Positions 1-13,703 are shown, numbered from the stretch's first letter. The stretch: 64,000 bases of DNA from Cordia subcordata (GCA_028554755.1 JAPTOF010000006.1:4830501-4894500), one strand, 5' to 3'. Translations and numbers: made by a program. The notes: generated from the sequence alone by a model not told the origin.

Positions 1-222
1 TCAGATTTTTCCATTCCCACACTGAAACGGAGAAAAATATGATTACTAAATAAACCCACATTGAATAATGTCACAAGTGAGGAAACCCTTGCTTTAATCA
101 AATGATCACTTGAAATCTGAATGACCAATACAATTATGCACAGTAAGAATACATGTCTTTTTCACTTTCACCAGCCAAAAAGCGACTATGGGTAAACATA
201 AGGCCGAAAATGTGCTCCCTCT
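1..222. other. 3' flank of the VPS60 gene
   Basis: Short AT-rich stretch downstream of the VPS60 stop on the minus strand, probably its 3' UTR. No other gene is visible. Confidence 0.5.
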
Positions 223-3200
223 CTACCCACGAAGTGAAGCATGTGGCACAGCAGGTAGGCCTAGTTCATCCTCTGCCTGAGATATGAAGGACAAACTTTG
301 AATTACGTAGATCCAATAAATGCAGAAAATGAAATGAGAAACAAGAAGTTTTTTTTTTTTTTTTTTTCCCTGTGTTTTCTTTTTGGAGTTGGGGTTTGGT
401 GGGGATGTTTGTTTGCAAATATCTTTTTCCATCCTATGTTATGCCAAGTTCTCAGGTAGAAACCAAACAGCCATCACCATAATCCATAAGCGAAGGAAAC
501 TAAAAATAATGAAAGGAAGGGTCCCATACCACCATTATTTGCTTATCCAACAGTAGGAATTAAATCAGCACATAATTTGATAACTAATCAGAATCCTATA
601 AATGCTAACGACTTGTCAATGAAAGATATCTGTAGATAACAAAATAGGAGTTTGTTTGTTTCAAGCAAAAAGAACATTATTCTTTGTAAAAACGAACTCC
701 AGTTTCATGGGTCAGTATCTAATGCTTAAGAATAAGCTTTTTATGCGCACATGCCCATAAGGAGACAAGGATGAGAATGAGGGAAATGGATAATATACAG
801 ATGGATTACCTGAGTGTTCACCCTGCCAGCTGGCGTAGGTGCGTGCCCTGTTGGAGCTGAGGGCAAGTTGAGCTCTGCTTCCAGATCAGGTTCCTTATCA
901 GGTTGAAGATAAGAAGGTACGCCCTCCCCCTCAGTCTCCATTCCCATGTCCGCCTCCAAAGCATCAAGCTCTATGTCATCATAGCAAAGATGATAAGGAA
1001 CTAACAGGAACATAAACAGGGATAAAATGTTTTGCAGCTGCAAAATTTTTGTAAAATATTTCACCTTCGACCAAAAGAAGATGAAATCTAACACGTGTCT
1101 CAACTACTAATACTTTGCAAACTAATCAGAATTTAAGAAGATCTTCAAAGGAAAGATTAGAAAAGTTAGGAAGGTTCATACAGATATATGAAACTGATAA
1201 TGTATTTCAGGAAATATTCCCCACAAAGCATCTTCCACCATAAACCATAAGTCATCTATTGATTATTAAACCTAAAAGCTTACCACCCATTAGTTCTTCT
1301 TCATCGATGTCATCAGGCACACTGTAGCTTCTACCAAGTGATTCTTGAATTTCATTGCTCACATCCATTAAATCCATCATCTCATCTTGCAGATTCTACA
1401 TATGACCACAACATTGACCCAGATAAGAAAATAAGGAGGTAATAATAGCGACAATAATTAAAGACAAAAAAGTTACACGAACACAAAAATTCAATACAGA
1501 TACAAACGTCTATGTCTTGAATCTTCACGGTCTTCATCATTCCTTTCAATTCTTTATTAGCTGACTTCAGAGCTGACATCTGGAAAGAACATGACAGAAT
1601 GGGTTAGTAACAATATCAATTGATAGAATCATACATATTCTTCTGAACTCCCTTGAAGGATCCAGAGAACTGATCTTCAACAGATAACGAATTCCTATAG
1701 GAAGCATAAGAAATTCTAGAACATTTATTAACCAAACGTTTTAAAGAAGAAACAGTTTCCTAGTGACCAATGGGTTATCCCCCTACCTCTAGGGAGGTAG
1801 GCAGCAGGTTCCAAACGGGTTACAGGATAAGCTCCATCCAACAAGCCTTGAACTGTGCCCCACAGGGTGCTAGCATCAAAAAGATATATTCTACAATGAA
1901 TTCTTTCTATGCCATTCAGTTGCACTTATGGAGATGAAATTAATTTATAAATTTGAAATTTAGAAATAAAAGATAGAGCTTAATCATCACCAAATATATA
2001 TGGCAAAACCAATCTGAAGTGCATAATATAATCTATTTAATCTAGTGCTCAGCGCAAGGATCCATTCATTCGCTCTAAAATGCTTTCCAGGATTATATAT
2101 CTTAATTGTTTGGTTTTTATATAACACCGTAAAATAAGTCAACTAGAAAATTTTTTCAGTCAATTAAAGAATAGTTATGAGAAAAGGAAAATGTTTTCAC
2201 GTGCTAAAGCTGCTGAAAACATTTCCACTCTCTGTTGCATACACACCCTCTTTCTATTTCCCTTGTTGGAAACAAATTTCAATCTAACAACCAAACACCA
2301 GAAAATTTTCTAGACAAATATTTCTCTTATCAAGTTACATCCCTGCAAACAAATGGACCCTAATACAAACTATTACTCACTGAATCAGGTGTCATTATTA
2401 TCTACAGGGCATAGAGATTGAATGATTTCATATATTTTAAATAACATGAACTGCATTCTCTATAAAAGTTGATGGGACAATAGAGATTGAAAAACCACAA
2501 GAATATGTGATTGAATTTAGACATCAAAACCACCCATCCAAAATAAGGTCTTTCGTGGATTTTTCTGGTTGTATGAATATTTGGGGATATAAGTACAGCA
2601 TGGTTTTGTTGAATTTATATTTCAAAAACTAACCAAAATCCTTTACTATATTTCACAAGGCTGCCAAAGGCAAGGATAAACCCCTTGAAACATATGTCCT
2701 AATTATAAGGAGCAACATGGAAAAAAAAGAACATAGAAGCTCCCTAATACATACTGTCTGTTGAGCATCTTTTATTCCCTCAGAAGCAAATGTAACTTGG
2801 TCTAAGTTGAACGTCTGATTATATAGCATATCGCGCTGGCCTTCATACCTGTTAACAAATGCCAGTTTCTCACTTACGAGATAACTTCAGACAGAAACTT
2901 CAAAGGAAAAGATATTCAGGAGCCAAAATTGAACTTGAAAGTTGTAATGATGATAAACATAGAAGACATCATATATCTACTCCAACTAAGCAAGCGCAGC
3001 CACACATTTGATTATTGCATTTTAGAAACATAATTATGCCAAGGGGAAAAAGAGAAAAATAAGCATTTATCTTGTCTTTTCTACCTCTGTAGCAATAACA
3101 AATCATAAACAGGCAGGATCCAGGTACATGTGATTAAGATGAATCAGCTCATCATTTTTAACTAACAGTGACATGAGCAGACAATGGCAACATGAGTACT

Positions 3201-4760
3201 GATAGGACCCCAACAGGGAATATTGGGGATGGAAGAAAGTCAACAGTAAAGATATATAATAGTAGCACTATATAATTTTCTTAGTAGAGGAGCTTTATGA
3301 ACTCATAATTAAAAAACTAAAGACAAATTACACATTCCTCCGTTTCCTTACTCATGACAGGCATGCCAATGTTTCACTTTACAAAGGAAGGTCATAATTC
3401 TGATTTAATTTTTCTATGAAAAAAGTGCATAGAGTTAACTCAATCATATTAACAACAGCACAAACTAGACCAACAAAAACACCATCACGTAGGTTTTGGT
3501 AATTAAAAAAAAAAAAAAACTTTTATAGCGACAGTACTACTTCTGAAGAAAGCACTGCCAAAGATATTAATCTATAACAGGGGGAGGGAATGGCAGTTAG
3601 TTCCATGGCTAAGCCATATACCATATGATTGTGGATCATGTAATCAGCATGCAGACATCAATTGATTAGCTTAACCTTCAATCCCAGAACTAGTAATTGC
3701 CCTACTATAATGATTTAGGATTTCCAATTTTCACACAGGGCAAAACAGTTGCAACTTCACATCACCTCTATCAGAGTATGAGGATGCATTTTACTATCTA
3801 GTGTAAATTCACATAACATAGCAGGACAACTCGTTCACACAGCAGAAATGTTGCGATCTTCTTTTCAACCAATAATAAATGCCATCACAAATTATTACAA
3901 TGCCGCATGAGATTCCACAAGCACCCAAAATTTAAGAAATCTCAACAAGTAAAAGAAATACAACTCACATTCTCTTTTGCTTCAGAATCCTCATTGCTCG
4001 AGCTTTAACAGCTTCTTGAGCTGGACCAGGCCGAGTCTTCTTCAACTGTTCCTTGTATCTTGCAAGTTCAGCATCAAGCTTCTTGATCTTCTCATCTACC
4101 GACTCACCTCTTTTATTTATCTGGCATAAATAATAGGTGCGTCAGATCATAATACTAAAATCATTTTGTAGCGGTACTCACAAAAGAAAATTTCATTCAC
4201 AAGTAGAATACTTCATCCAATAAGTAACCAAGACTACAAATATTACAAATCAAGAACTCTTAAAAAACATTCCTTTAATTTTCTATTGTCCGTTCGCCCC
4301 TGATCCCACGAATATCTGGAGCTTTCCTCACCTGGCTGATCTTTTCTTTTTCTTTTTTTAATTGTTTTACAAGCTAGAACAATTAGATATTATCAACAAA
4401 TCCAATCCAACATTAACTAACGCAAGAATTGGAAAATACGCATCTGTTCACACAATAATTCTGCACATAGGCACACCCATTCCGCGACCAACTTTCCATA
4501 TATATATATATGCAACATTTAGCAATTCTGATTTTGTTTTTCAACCAGAATATGATGCCAAACATCAAACCCTAAATCAAAATGGCTATTTAATTGCTAA
4601 TTAGCTTCCTGCACAAACAAATTCACTATCTTGCTGTATATATATACGTGTGTGTGTGTGTGTGTAAATGAGAGAAAGAAAAGATAGATACCCGATCGGA
4701 GGCGTCTTGAATGGAGGGAGGGGGGTCCTTGTTCTTCTTCGAACCGAAGATTCTCTGCAT
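223..4760 (-). CDS. VPS60: ESCRT-III subunit VPS60/CHMP5-like (SNF7 family), 7 exons
   Basis: Exons on the minus strand, in transcript order: 4692-4760, 3969-4120, 2755-2848, 1508-1579, 1284-1395, 810-970, 223-276. They sum to 714 nt, a 237-residue protein plus stop, close to what I recall for Arabidopsis VPS60.1 (235). All junctions are GT-AG. Recognisable stretches are the N-terminal MQRIFGSKKNKDPPPSIQD, the basic coiled-coil helices (INKRGESVDEKIKKLDAEL, then RTRP/KTRPGPAQEAVKARAM-like), the conserved SALKSANKELKGMMKTVK, and an acidic C-terminus (ELDALEADMG, then VPSYLQPDKEPDLEAELNLP). The basic front and acidic tail are typical of autoinhibited ESCRT-III proteins. The family acts on endosomal membranes in multivesicular-body sorting; VPS60 binds LIP5/Vta1 and so regulates the VPS4/SKD1 ATPase. 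The start is the only ATG in frame with the family N-terminus. I see no lesion. Confidence 0.95.
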
Positions 4761-6356
4761 TCTTAATCTCCCTCTTCTCTTTTTAGGATTTCAATTTTTT
4801 TTTTTGTCAACTTTAGGGTTTCAATTTCGATCGTTAATCGTTGAAGGAAGACAACCGTGTGTATCCGTGTGCGTAAAGCTAGTACCTTTACGTACGATAT
4901 GCCCAATGTATATTTCTATTTTCGTTTTTCTCTAATATTATAACATATATTTCATTTTGTCAAGGGTCTAATGCATTTTTTTTGTTTTCTTTTATTATAC
5001 AAAGGCTAGTTTGAATTAGTTTCTTCACAAAGTTTTTATATAAGGTTTCAAAAAGAAATATTTTTTAAGAAAATTTTAAATTTTTTTGAGGTTGAAATTA
5101 AATTTTTGAAAAGCTTTATTTTTTCCAAAAAAGCTATTATATAATTAATTTTTTTTTTTGTTTTTGAAAAAGTCAATTAGTATTGATTATTGAGTATTGA
5201 CCAACCAAAAAGAGATAATATCCAGTATAGTTTTTTCTTTTTCTTTCCTCTCTTTATTTGTCAAGTACAAACTATAGTTGAATTTTCCTGTATGACTTTT
5301 ATACAACGTTTTGGTTTAGGATTTGCCTTATTTAGATTAGGAAGTCCCAATGTGAATAACTTCCTAGTAAGTTAGGAGGAAATAATATAATTATAAAATT
5401 ATGATATTATGAATGAAATTGGATGATAATAAACTACTATTATAGTTATGGTCTAATTACATGAACAATTTATAATAGATTAGAAACGATCATAGTGTTA
5501 TAATATGTATAAAGAATCCTCGTTTTGTTTAGGAACTTACTTTCTTTTTTCTTTTTTCTTTTATTTTTGTTTAGGTTCGAGATAGAAAAAATAGATAATT
5601 GGAATTGAAGAATTCTTCCAAAAGTTGCAACATATTCTATTTCTATTGGGGTTTGGGGGGAGCAAAGTTGATACAGGTAAAAGTTTTAAAGCCATCTGAT
5701 ATAAATATAAAATGGGAGATAACAAAGTTTGATAATGCTAACCTTTACAGTTGAGTTTCATCAATGAAAGTTAAGATAATTAAACTAACATTCTTCTTTC
5801 ACAGAATTTAAATAACACGTTTAGTTCATTGGATATTTGCATTCAGTTGAGAAAATAACTTTTTTTTTTCAAGTTCAAAAACAAATTTCATTAACATAAA
5901 AAGAAGATACATAAACCTGACTCAACCCGACAATCATAGTGAAGTAATCCCAAAAATCATTATTGTTGAGCCTTTCTTGTTTGTTATGAGAGGATTTAAA
6001 TTAATTACTCCCGCCGCTTTTTTTTTCTTTCTTTCTTTTTTATTTTTGATAAAAGAAAGGTTATATGCCAAAAAGTTATCTTCTCATAGTCTAAGATTAT
6101 TTTCATGTGGTACTTGTAGAAGGGGCTATTAGTTGGCGAGGGACTGATGATCAAATTACAAGTACTTTTAGAATTAGACTTGGTGATTGGAGGACGAGAA
6201 AAAGCACAAGCACACAATTATTCATTTCTCAGCATCTTTTGCTCCCTCATACAGATGATGAACATATACATACAACGGAAGGAAAAGGACAGGAGGAGAG
6301 CACAGGAAAAACATGTGATCTAAGATAGAAACTATGAGTTTCATTGTTGTATTGAC
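4761..6356. other. Intergenic: VPS60 promoter side and AIF-like 3' side
   Basis: AT-rich with many T tracts and no convincing coding sequence. The 5' UTR and promoter of VPS60 must lie in its left part and the 3' UTR of the AIF-like gene in its right part. The short open frames here show no family similarity I recognise. Confidence 0.5.
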
Positions 6357-8426
6357 TCAGGCAGATTTGAGACCAAGAGTCTTCCTGGTCTTGCTCACAA
6401 ACAAGTCCCCGGACTTCAACATGCCTGGAACGCGCCCGATCATGGTGCAGCATGACATCTGAGCCACTCCTTCTTTCCTTCCAAGCGAAACAATCGCCAT
6501 TTCTGGACCGCGCTTGTAAGGAGCCAGTTTATCCTTCCCCTTCACCAACAATTTGATGTTCTTCGAAACTGTCTCCGAATGCATTTGGGCCAAATACCCT
6601 TGTTTCATTTCCTGACCAGAGAAAATTTTTGCTCATCATCACAAGTCTCAAAGGATAACAAACCTGTTAAACAAAAGATTGAATAGACTTACAGGAATAT
6701 CAGTAATGTCTCCGATGGCAAATATATTGTTATGACCCTTTACTCTCAAGTCTGCTTCCACCTTTAGTCTCCCATTGTTGTCTAAGCAACCCCTGAGAAT
6801 GGTCTCTGATAGCCATGATGACGCGAGTGGCCTGCCAATGCATACGAAATGGCAATCAGCTGCAATGGATTCTCCTCCAGATGTTTGGTAGACGCCATTT
6901 GAGTGCGAATTCAGATTGACAGACTGGCCTAATATAACTTCAACCTTCTTTGCAGTCAACCAATCCAATGCCTTCTTCCCAGCCTTCTCTCCGATAAACT
7001 CCAACAGCCTTGATCCGCGATGAACCAGTGTCACCTTCTTGCCAGAGAAATCTGTGACAATTTCACCAGCAAGTTCTACACCGGTTGGCCCTCCCCCAAC
7101 TATCAATATTGAGCTAGCTGCTTTTATCCTCTCTTGTTCTGCAGCCAGCAGAGGAAAATATTATACTTCACAGGCCTGCCTGGACTAGACTTATCTTAAA
7201 TCTAAAATCTGATAAACAACTTATCTAATAAGTGTCTAACTAATTGTGCCTCCAATGTCATTGAGATTGATTAATGTAAAGCAAGCAGACAAGAAGGTAA
7301 CTATTTAACAAGTTAAACTTGATTATGTACTCTGGTGCATATACCTGACTTATAGTGATTCAGTTTCTCCCTTTTGGTAAGAAAACTTGCTTCATCATGC
7401 CCTGTAGCAATGACAAGATAATCATACGCGATTACACGGCCTTGTGCAGTAGTCACTTCATGCTCTGTAAGGCCAACCGCGGAGGATGTAATAATATGAG
7501 CTTTAGGGGCATATTCGCTATGATTGATCACTGATTTTTCCGCGAACGGTGGTTCAACCATACACCTCAAGCTTGCCCAAGGAATCTCAAAATAGTCTTT
7601 CCTGTGTCAATTTAAAGATACAACGGATAAAGGTCATTGGATTCGCCGAGATGTGCAGCAGCATCAAGAAAATATAATCAGAGTCTGAACAGAAGACATG
7701 GAAACAACTTATCGGGCTACTACTAACTGAAACAGGGAAAAAAATATCAAAGAACCCGAAAAACTTTTGTTAACTGCTTTCCAGTGTCCAGTATCAGGAA
7801 CTGCCAACGTCCTAGCAGATTGTGAATTTGGAACCTCATACAGAAAGCCAAATCTTACAAAATTCGCGCGTCAGCTGAAAGATAAAGAAGAAAGCAACGC
7901 CAGGAGCTGGCGCCCTGATGCAGAATATGGTAAACTAGTCCTTGACAGGCTAAAAGAATCGTCAAGGATGCTCTCTGAGGAATTCTTATGAATTAACAAA
8001 AGCATCAAATTCCATAGATCGTTTTATATATATTCAAACTCTAGTATTAATTTTTTAAGAATTGTCAATCTCAATCAGTCGTGAAGTAACTTCTCTTCTC
8101 AGTATCATGCTTAAATTTCAGTAAAGCACAATCATCTTTTTCTCAGTACCTCAAGCAAATCGATACACCTAGCCTTTCTATTAACGAAGTGTCAGCAATT
8201 AGTGGCCAAATATATAGAAAACCTCCAAATTTTGGCAATCACTTGAAGTTAAATTTGCAGATTATAAAGCATAAAATGAGAGTATAAATATAGGGAAAAA
8301 GAAAAAGAAGTTTTACGGGTCGATGAGGTAAACATCAGCATGGTCCTGAAGATTCTTGGCAACAAGAGAGCCTGCAACTCCACCACCAACAATAACCACC
8401 CTTTTCTTTCCAACCAAAGGCTCCAT
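6357..8426 (-). CDS. AIF/FSP1-like FAD-dependent NAD(P)H oxidoreductase, 4 exons
   Basis: Exons in transcript order: 8317-8426, 7345-7601, 6693-7138, 6357-6611. They sum to 1068 nt, giving 355 residues plus stop, with GT-AG borders and matching phases. It is a pyridine nucleotide-disulphide oxidoreductase fold. The N-terminal FAD-binding glycine motif is VVIVGGGVAGSLVA (about residues 9-22). YDYLVIATGHDE follows near residue 100. The NAD(P)H-binding ILIVGGGPTGVELAGE lies at about 133-150, and the second FAD contact IFAIGDITDIP near 265. This matches the plant AIF-like/AMID family (Arabidopsis At3g44190 type), related to animal AIFM2/FSP1, which reduces quinones with NAD(P)H. I see no transit peptide or membrane segment. 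Its exact substrate cannot be read from sequence. The first intron (7602-8316) carries an antisense exon-like stretch listed separately. Confidence 0.93.
7782..7991 (+). pseudogene. Exon-like coding stretch antisense in intron 1 of the AIF-like gene
   Basis: A pyrimidine-rich tract ending in CAG (at 7781) looks like a 3' splice acceptor. It is followed by 69 open codons that end in TGA at 7989-7991. The predicted peptide starts CPVSGTANVLADCEFGTS and ends LKESSRMLSEEFL. Its composition is balanced and charged, unlike the low-complexity random frames elsewhere in the window. I do not recognise the family. It reads like the last exon of another gene, either captured and inserted or belonging to a nested antisense gene. 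No partner exon was found nearby. What is seen is the acceptor-like tract and the open frame; the rest is inference. Confidence 0.4.
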
Positions 8427-9998
8427 TTTCTTGAAATCAACTAAAGAGTAGAGAGTGAAATAGCTCACTTATCTCCTTGCAAGATATTCTCTTTCTTTTT
8501 TTTTTTTTTTTTAAAAAATTATCCCAAACGTGATAAGAGAAGTGTGCAGATGATGGGGTAGATATATAGGAGATTAAAGTCAAACAAATTAGGTAGAAAT
8601 ACTCTGTTACAGTAAATAAATATTAGAAAAATTCAACATGATATACTGTAGAAAGAAGTATTAAGAAAAGCATAACATGATTGATGTTTAAGATATGAAA
8701 AAAAAAAAAATTGTTTTGATGAGCCCACAGAGAGAGAGATATAGAATAGTTCGAGTAAATAGAAAGCCAATATATTCGCAATTTGCAGCCGGAGAAAAGA
8801 ACGTTATTTTGTAACGGCTTTTTAAATTGTTTGTTGTCAATACGCGCCATGCCCAGGTTGGGCACAAGACGCTGAAACCACACGCCAGGCCTAAGTTCTT
8901 TTTTTTTCCTCCTTTTTTTTTTTTTTTTTTGCTAAGTGGGCCTAAGTTTATTTTGTGGGAGGAATTTTTGTAAAAACGTCCACAAACGGACGTTGACGTA
9001 TATCAAGTACGAGAGCGTGAGTATTACACGTAAAATATTGAGTCTCAGTTTACCATTAATGAGAAGTCTCCTTTTGTAACAAACCTATTTTGTTTTTACT
9101 TCCTTTATTTCGGTTTCTTTCTGTCTCTTTTTTTAATTTTTTTTTCTTAATTATAATCCATTGATTTGCACTTATTTCAATGATAATTTATTTGGAAAAG
9201 ATAGGGGCGGAGTTACATTGACAAGAAGGGAGGCTCTTTAAAAGAAAAACAGTAGAGTAATTAAAATGGTTTGAAAATAAAAAATAAAAATTTCCCTCCT
9301 TACATGTTATATTAATTGTCCCTTCTATTTACTTTCTTGTCTGGTGTTTGTGGCTAATATTGTCTTTCTGGTTAAACAGAAAGAGAAAAGATATTATCAG
9401 AGCATCAAGATTCGTGGAGGGTATATAATAGTAAAGATGCTCTTTACACTATTTGAGTAACTATTTTGAGTGCATTACTCATTTACTTAAATTATTCTAT
9501 CACATGTGATTTATTTTTACAACTACTATAATTTTGTCCTCTTAATTCAAAATTTTGGCTTTGCCCCTAATTATTACAGTATGTAATATATAAATAATTT
9601 TTACAAAGTTGTATGCTTATCTCGTCATAAGTGATGATGCTTGGGTCTTTGAAGCATTTTTGGGCGAGAAGCCATTGGAAATCGAGGTGGATTTACGAGT
9701 CATCACTCACTCAACAAGGGAAAAGAGTTGACGAGTGTAAAAAGATGTTATAACAATTAAGTTTTTTCATGTTTTACATTTATATGAAAGCCAATAAGTG
9801 TACAAATTAACTAGCCAATTATAATATTTACTTTGAGAGCTTACTTTTTCAATGACAGCTATTGGGAGAGAATATTTAGAATCGAAAATGAGTTTCGTTT
9901 ACAAAAACAGATAGTGAAAGGTTAATGTCTACTAGTCGGTGGCGTTAATTCAAGCATTCCCTCAACAACCTTCTTGTGAGGATAAAATTGCAAGAACT
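8427..9998. other. Intergenic, upstream of the AIF-like gene
   Basis: Holds the AIF-like 5' UTR and promoter, then AT-rich sequence with poly-T runs near 8500 and 8900-8930. No gene or element with clear ends was recognised. Confidence 0.45.
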
Positions 9999-10252
9999 GC
10001 CCCCAGGGGCATAGGTGAGTTGGTAAGTGGCCAGGTGATTAGGGTGGTGACACCCTGACAACGCGGGATCGAGTCCGTGTGGCGGCAGTACTCCGTTGAA
10101 ATATTGCGGGGGCTGTTGCTGGATTTCCACGCCCGTTGGTCCTCTCCCTGGTCGGGCTGCCACTCACGCACATCCCTCGATTTACCTCCCGCCTGGTTAA
10201 GGGGCCTCTGGCCAGGTGGGAAAGGGGTTCTCCTTTGGTTAACCCTTTTAAA
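9999..10252 (+). mobile_element. tRNA-derived SINE, copy 1
   Basis: About 250 bp that matches a second copy at 20930-21172 over its whole length. Near the 5' end is an A-box-like TAGGTGAGTTGG (10012-10023). About 45 bp on is a B-box-like GGATCGAGTCC (10066-10076), close to the Pol III consensus GGTTCGANTCC. The 3' end is TTAACCCTTTTAAA. It has no protein-coding capacity; the open frames over it are chance. No clean target-site duplication was seen around this copy. Confidence 0.75.
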
Positions 10253-10642
10253 AATCCCAATTTCTTTGTCTTATCCAGGTGAGTCAAATATGGAAGAAAC
10301 AGCCTTTAGTCAAAATATGGCTGCTGGGTGCTGTAACCTGATCCAATAAATGCATACTTCAGCCTGATGTGCTGTGCACTTCTGATTCTTCTTCTTCTTC
10401 AGAAATTCATGAATCTAACCCTTTTTCTGTTATTTCTCATTCATGAGTTTTAATTCAATCCCATACTGCTTATGTATACATGGATGATGTGGACATCTGG
10501 GCCAATATATCCGATCAATGGTCACAACATGTACCATATTGTCATGTATCTTCTTTTACATTTGTCAAAGTTTAGCACCAAATTGAATTAAGTTTCGAAA
10601 CGTCTTTGACACACTTTTGTTATACATTAGTCCTTTTAATAG

Positions 10643-10683
<41 letters not shown>

Positions 10684-12143
10684 TTTATTTATTGCAAGCA
10701 CTCAACAACTAAATCTACAATGCTTACACCATATTATCACTTTTTATAATGCGTTCGCACCATACATCTATACTTTCTACTAATATTATATATTTATCTG
10801 GTACAAGATTTGGACCCAAAAAAAAAAAAAAATTTCCTTGCACAAGTACTTGAAAAAAAAAGAAAAAGAAATTAATGAAATAGTATCTCACGCAAACTGT
10901 TGTTCATGCGAACATTAGCATGACAAGAATACAAATAAGTTGCTTTCTTCCTTTTTTTCTGTTTTTTTTTTTTTTTTTTTTTTTGTTTCCCTCTGTTGCG
11001 TGTAGGTCAAAAACTAATAGGAATTTGTTCATACTTGGTCAAAATAACCTTTTAAGATGCAGTTGTAGACTATTTGTGATATATCCATGACACACCAAAT
11101 GCTCTTCTAGGGGACAATTAAAATACCTACTTTGTTATGAGCTAGCGAAGCAAAGCAGAAATTTATACTACTTGATATATAGTGCTAAAGCTCATCCTAT
11201 AAGTTAAGGAATCCCAATTAACATACCCACTTGACTACTTCATGAGCAAACCAAATCCCTAGAAAGAAATCTCTATGTACAAATTTCTTGTTATACATTT
11301 AAAAAAATTTCAGACTTACTTTAAAATCTATTGCGATCGCGTCTTAACGCGTGTACTCATACTATTGTGTTTTGTTTCTGCTAGTGCTGGAAAATTACCT
11401 GAAGTTGAGAGACGGCAGTGGAGTGAACCCCTCGGGATGAACCGGTCAATCTTTTAATTTATACCCACTAGTACGAGAACACAAACTAGACCTTCTATAA
11501 GTTGAGCAATTCAACAGATGTTAAACATCAGATTGGACAAGGGCTTGACTTCTTCCATGAATATGATGAGGGCAACGAGGTCTAGGTTCCAATGTTGACC
11601 AGAATTTCAATACCCCAAAAATGCTATTGTGGGCTTGCCAATTCAGTAGGGCTACTTGAGTTTTAAGAAGTAATTTAATTGGTTGAGATTAATTGCCGAA
11701 TTTAGTTCATAAACACTTAGTGTCAAATCATTTCGAAAAGCAAATAAGGTCAAGCCACACCCACTACAGCGGGCGACTTGGAGATGGTTCCAGGGCCGCC
11801 ACCATCTCTTACAGCCCATGGTAAATGATATTAGGTGGGTAGGCATTTTCAATGGGTGTTGTTATCTCTTGTAGCCCATGTTAAATGGCAGCCCGCAGGA
11901 TGAGCTTGGGCCACACTGTTTGGCATATATCTTTTAAGTTGGTCATCACTGATTTTTGTCAAATGTTTATTTCGCAAGTTTCTTTTCTTCTCTTCTGTTT
12001 TTTTTTCCTTTATTTTTTTTGAATAAGGGAAATAGTCAGGGTGATAAAGGGAATGGACTTGTTAGCATTTTTTGAACATTGAGTTCCTGTTTTGAATAAC
12101 TGGCTGGTGCACGGGGAGGGGTGCAAAGTGCACGTGATATGTA
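10253..12143. other. Intergenic sequence between SINE and MITE
   Basis: AT-rich DNA with a TA repeat at 10643-10681 and poly-A/poly-T runs near 10820, 10960 and 12000. No supported gene. Confidence 0.45.
10643..10681. repeat. TA dinucleotide microsatellite
   Basis: Uninterrupted TA repeat apart from one GT interruption. Confidence 0.9.
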
Positions 12144-12375
12144 GGACCTGTTTGAATTGGCCTTTTATTTTTTTTAAGAAAAAAATATTTTTTTTAAAAA
12201 AAAGTATATTAAATTTACAATAACTATTTGATTTGGTTTCCAAAAAAACTAAAACTTTAACAAAAACTCAAATATAGCATTTTTTAAAAACTAGAATTTT
12301 CAGTTTCTCAAAAAAATATTATTTTTCAAAAGTTATTAAAAAAAGTGCTTTGGAAAAACCCAATCCAAACGGGCC
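12144..12375. mobile_element. hAT-like MITE, AT-rich interior
   Basis: The left end GGACCTGTTTGAATTGG pairs in inverted orientation with the right end, whose reverse complement reads GGCCCGTTTGGATTGG. The interior is almost pure A/T and could fold. It resembles the element at 21512-21734. Only a 4-base flanking match (TGTA) was seen, so the ends are approximate. Confidence 0.5.
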
Positions 12376-13266
12376 TGTAATCTTACCTCACATTTTTATA
12401 AGAAATTGTCTTTATTATTTAAATTTGTGATACTTGATTGAATTGCCTAGCAAATATTATTATTATAGTTCCTTCATAGAATAGCGTCTGCCTGGATTGC
12501 AAGCTCAGAAACTAAAGGAGCAACTTTTAGTGTTTCCCCCCGGTTTTTTGATAGCTAAGCAACTTATAGTTTTATTCACCAAAATGTAGCACCTGATTTC
12601 TATTACTCAAAGTGAAAATAGTGCAATACTACTACTTTCATAGCTTACAGAGGCGCTTTGACATGTAAAAGAAGTAGCCATTTCCGGTTTTGCGTTAATT
12701 CCCTTGGTATGGTTTAAGTCCATTACGCCGAACACTCGCTTTGCTCGTAGTTTTTTTGGCTTGGCAGATTACCAACAAAAGCAAGACTATTAACTTGGGG
12801 GTTACCTGTCAACCCATTATACTTCTTCTGCAGAGATCATCTCTTCGATAACTGTAGCTTCACACGGCATATCTTGACAAAAGGATGGAAGAATTGCAAA
12901 GGATCTCTGCGCATTCAATCTTGGACTGGTTTTACTAGTTGGTTGACTAGTAATTTAGATCCTATTTTATTTCAAATGATCGCTACCAAACTTTTCTTCC
13001 ATGCATTTTTGTTCCACGTCTAGAAGAAGGAACAAAACGCTACATATTACAAAAAATCACTTACAGAGGCACAAGCGGACAGACTTTTTATAAATATTAT
13101 GGATGTAAAGACTAAATTGTACGAAAAAAAAAGGCCAGAAAAACTCTTTTGAACAATGCCATTTGTAGAGAGTGGAAGATTAATGAGAGCATCTTTTTGT
13201 AGGTTGGATCGCTCAGCCTCTTTGGCCACCAATTGTAATTTTTTTTTTAAAGATTAATGACAGCTT
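12376..13266. other. Intergenic sequence left of the copia element
   Basis: No supported gene or element; moderately AT-rich. Confidence 0.4.
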
Positions 13267-13703
13267 TGTTTTTTGGAAAATTTCTCTTTAAAGTGGACTA
13301 CCGTTAATTATTTTTGGTTTTATAAAATAGGCTGAATATTTGGTTCACAAGTTGGACTTTGTGATCATATTGGGTTTAGCCCACCTCATCAATTCATACG
13401 GTTCTTTTGTGCGTAGGCCCATATATTCTGATAAATTCTTTTATGTGTAGGACTGTCAAAATTTATTATAAATTGAGTTAGGTCCCCTCTCTTACTCTTA
13501 ATCTAACAATTGTTCCCATAAACATCTGTTAATATTGATTAGAGCAGGGAGAGGAAGATCTAAGCCTAGACTGGGTGACAGTTATTTCTTCAATAACAAT
13601 TCTTTAACAAAAATAATTCAAATAGATATATGCTTTCACTATCAATTATGCCTTTGAATTTTATATTATAAATTCATATATACAATCCTATATTACGCTT
13701 ACA
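13267..13703 (+). repeat. 5' LTR of the copia element
   Basis: Matches 20210-20640 almost base for base, with scattered substitutions and small indels. Ends in TTACA directly before the primer binding site. The start (TGTTTTTTGG) has extra T residues compared with TGTTGG of the 3' LTR. Confidence 0.88.

Noticed and set aside
10012..10076. A possible tRNA gene
   Set aside because: Only A-box and B-box-like motifs are present; no cloverleaf with acceptor and anticodon stems, and the repeat structure identifies a SINE.
9945..10349. Several overlapping open frames on both strands
   Set aside because: They lie over the SINE copy and change frame with its indels; no protein similarity.
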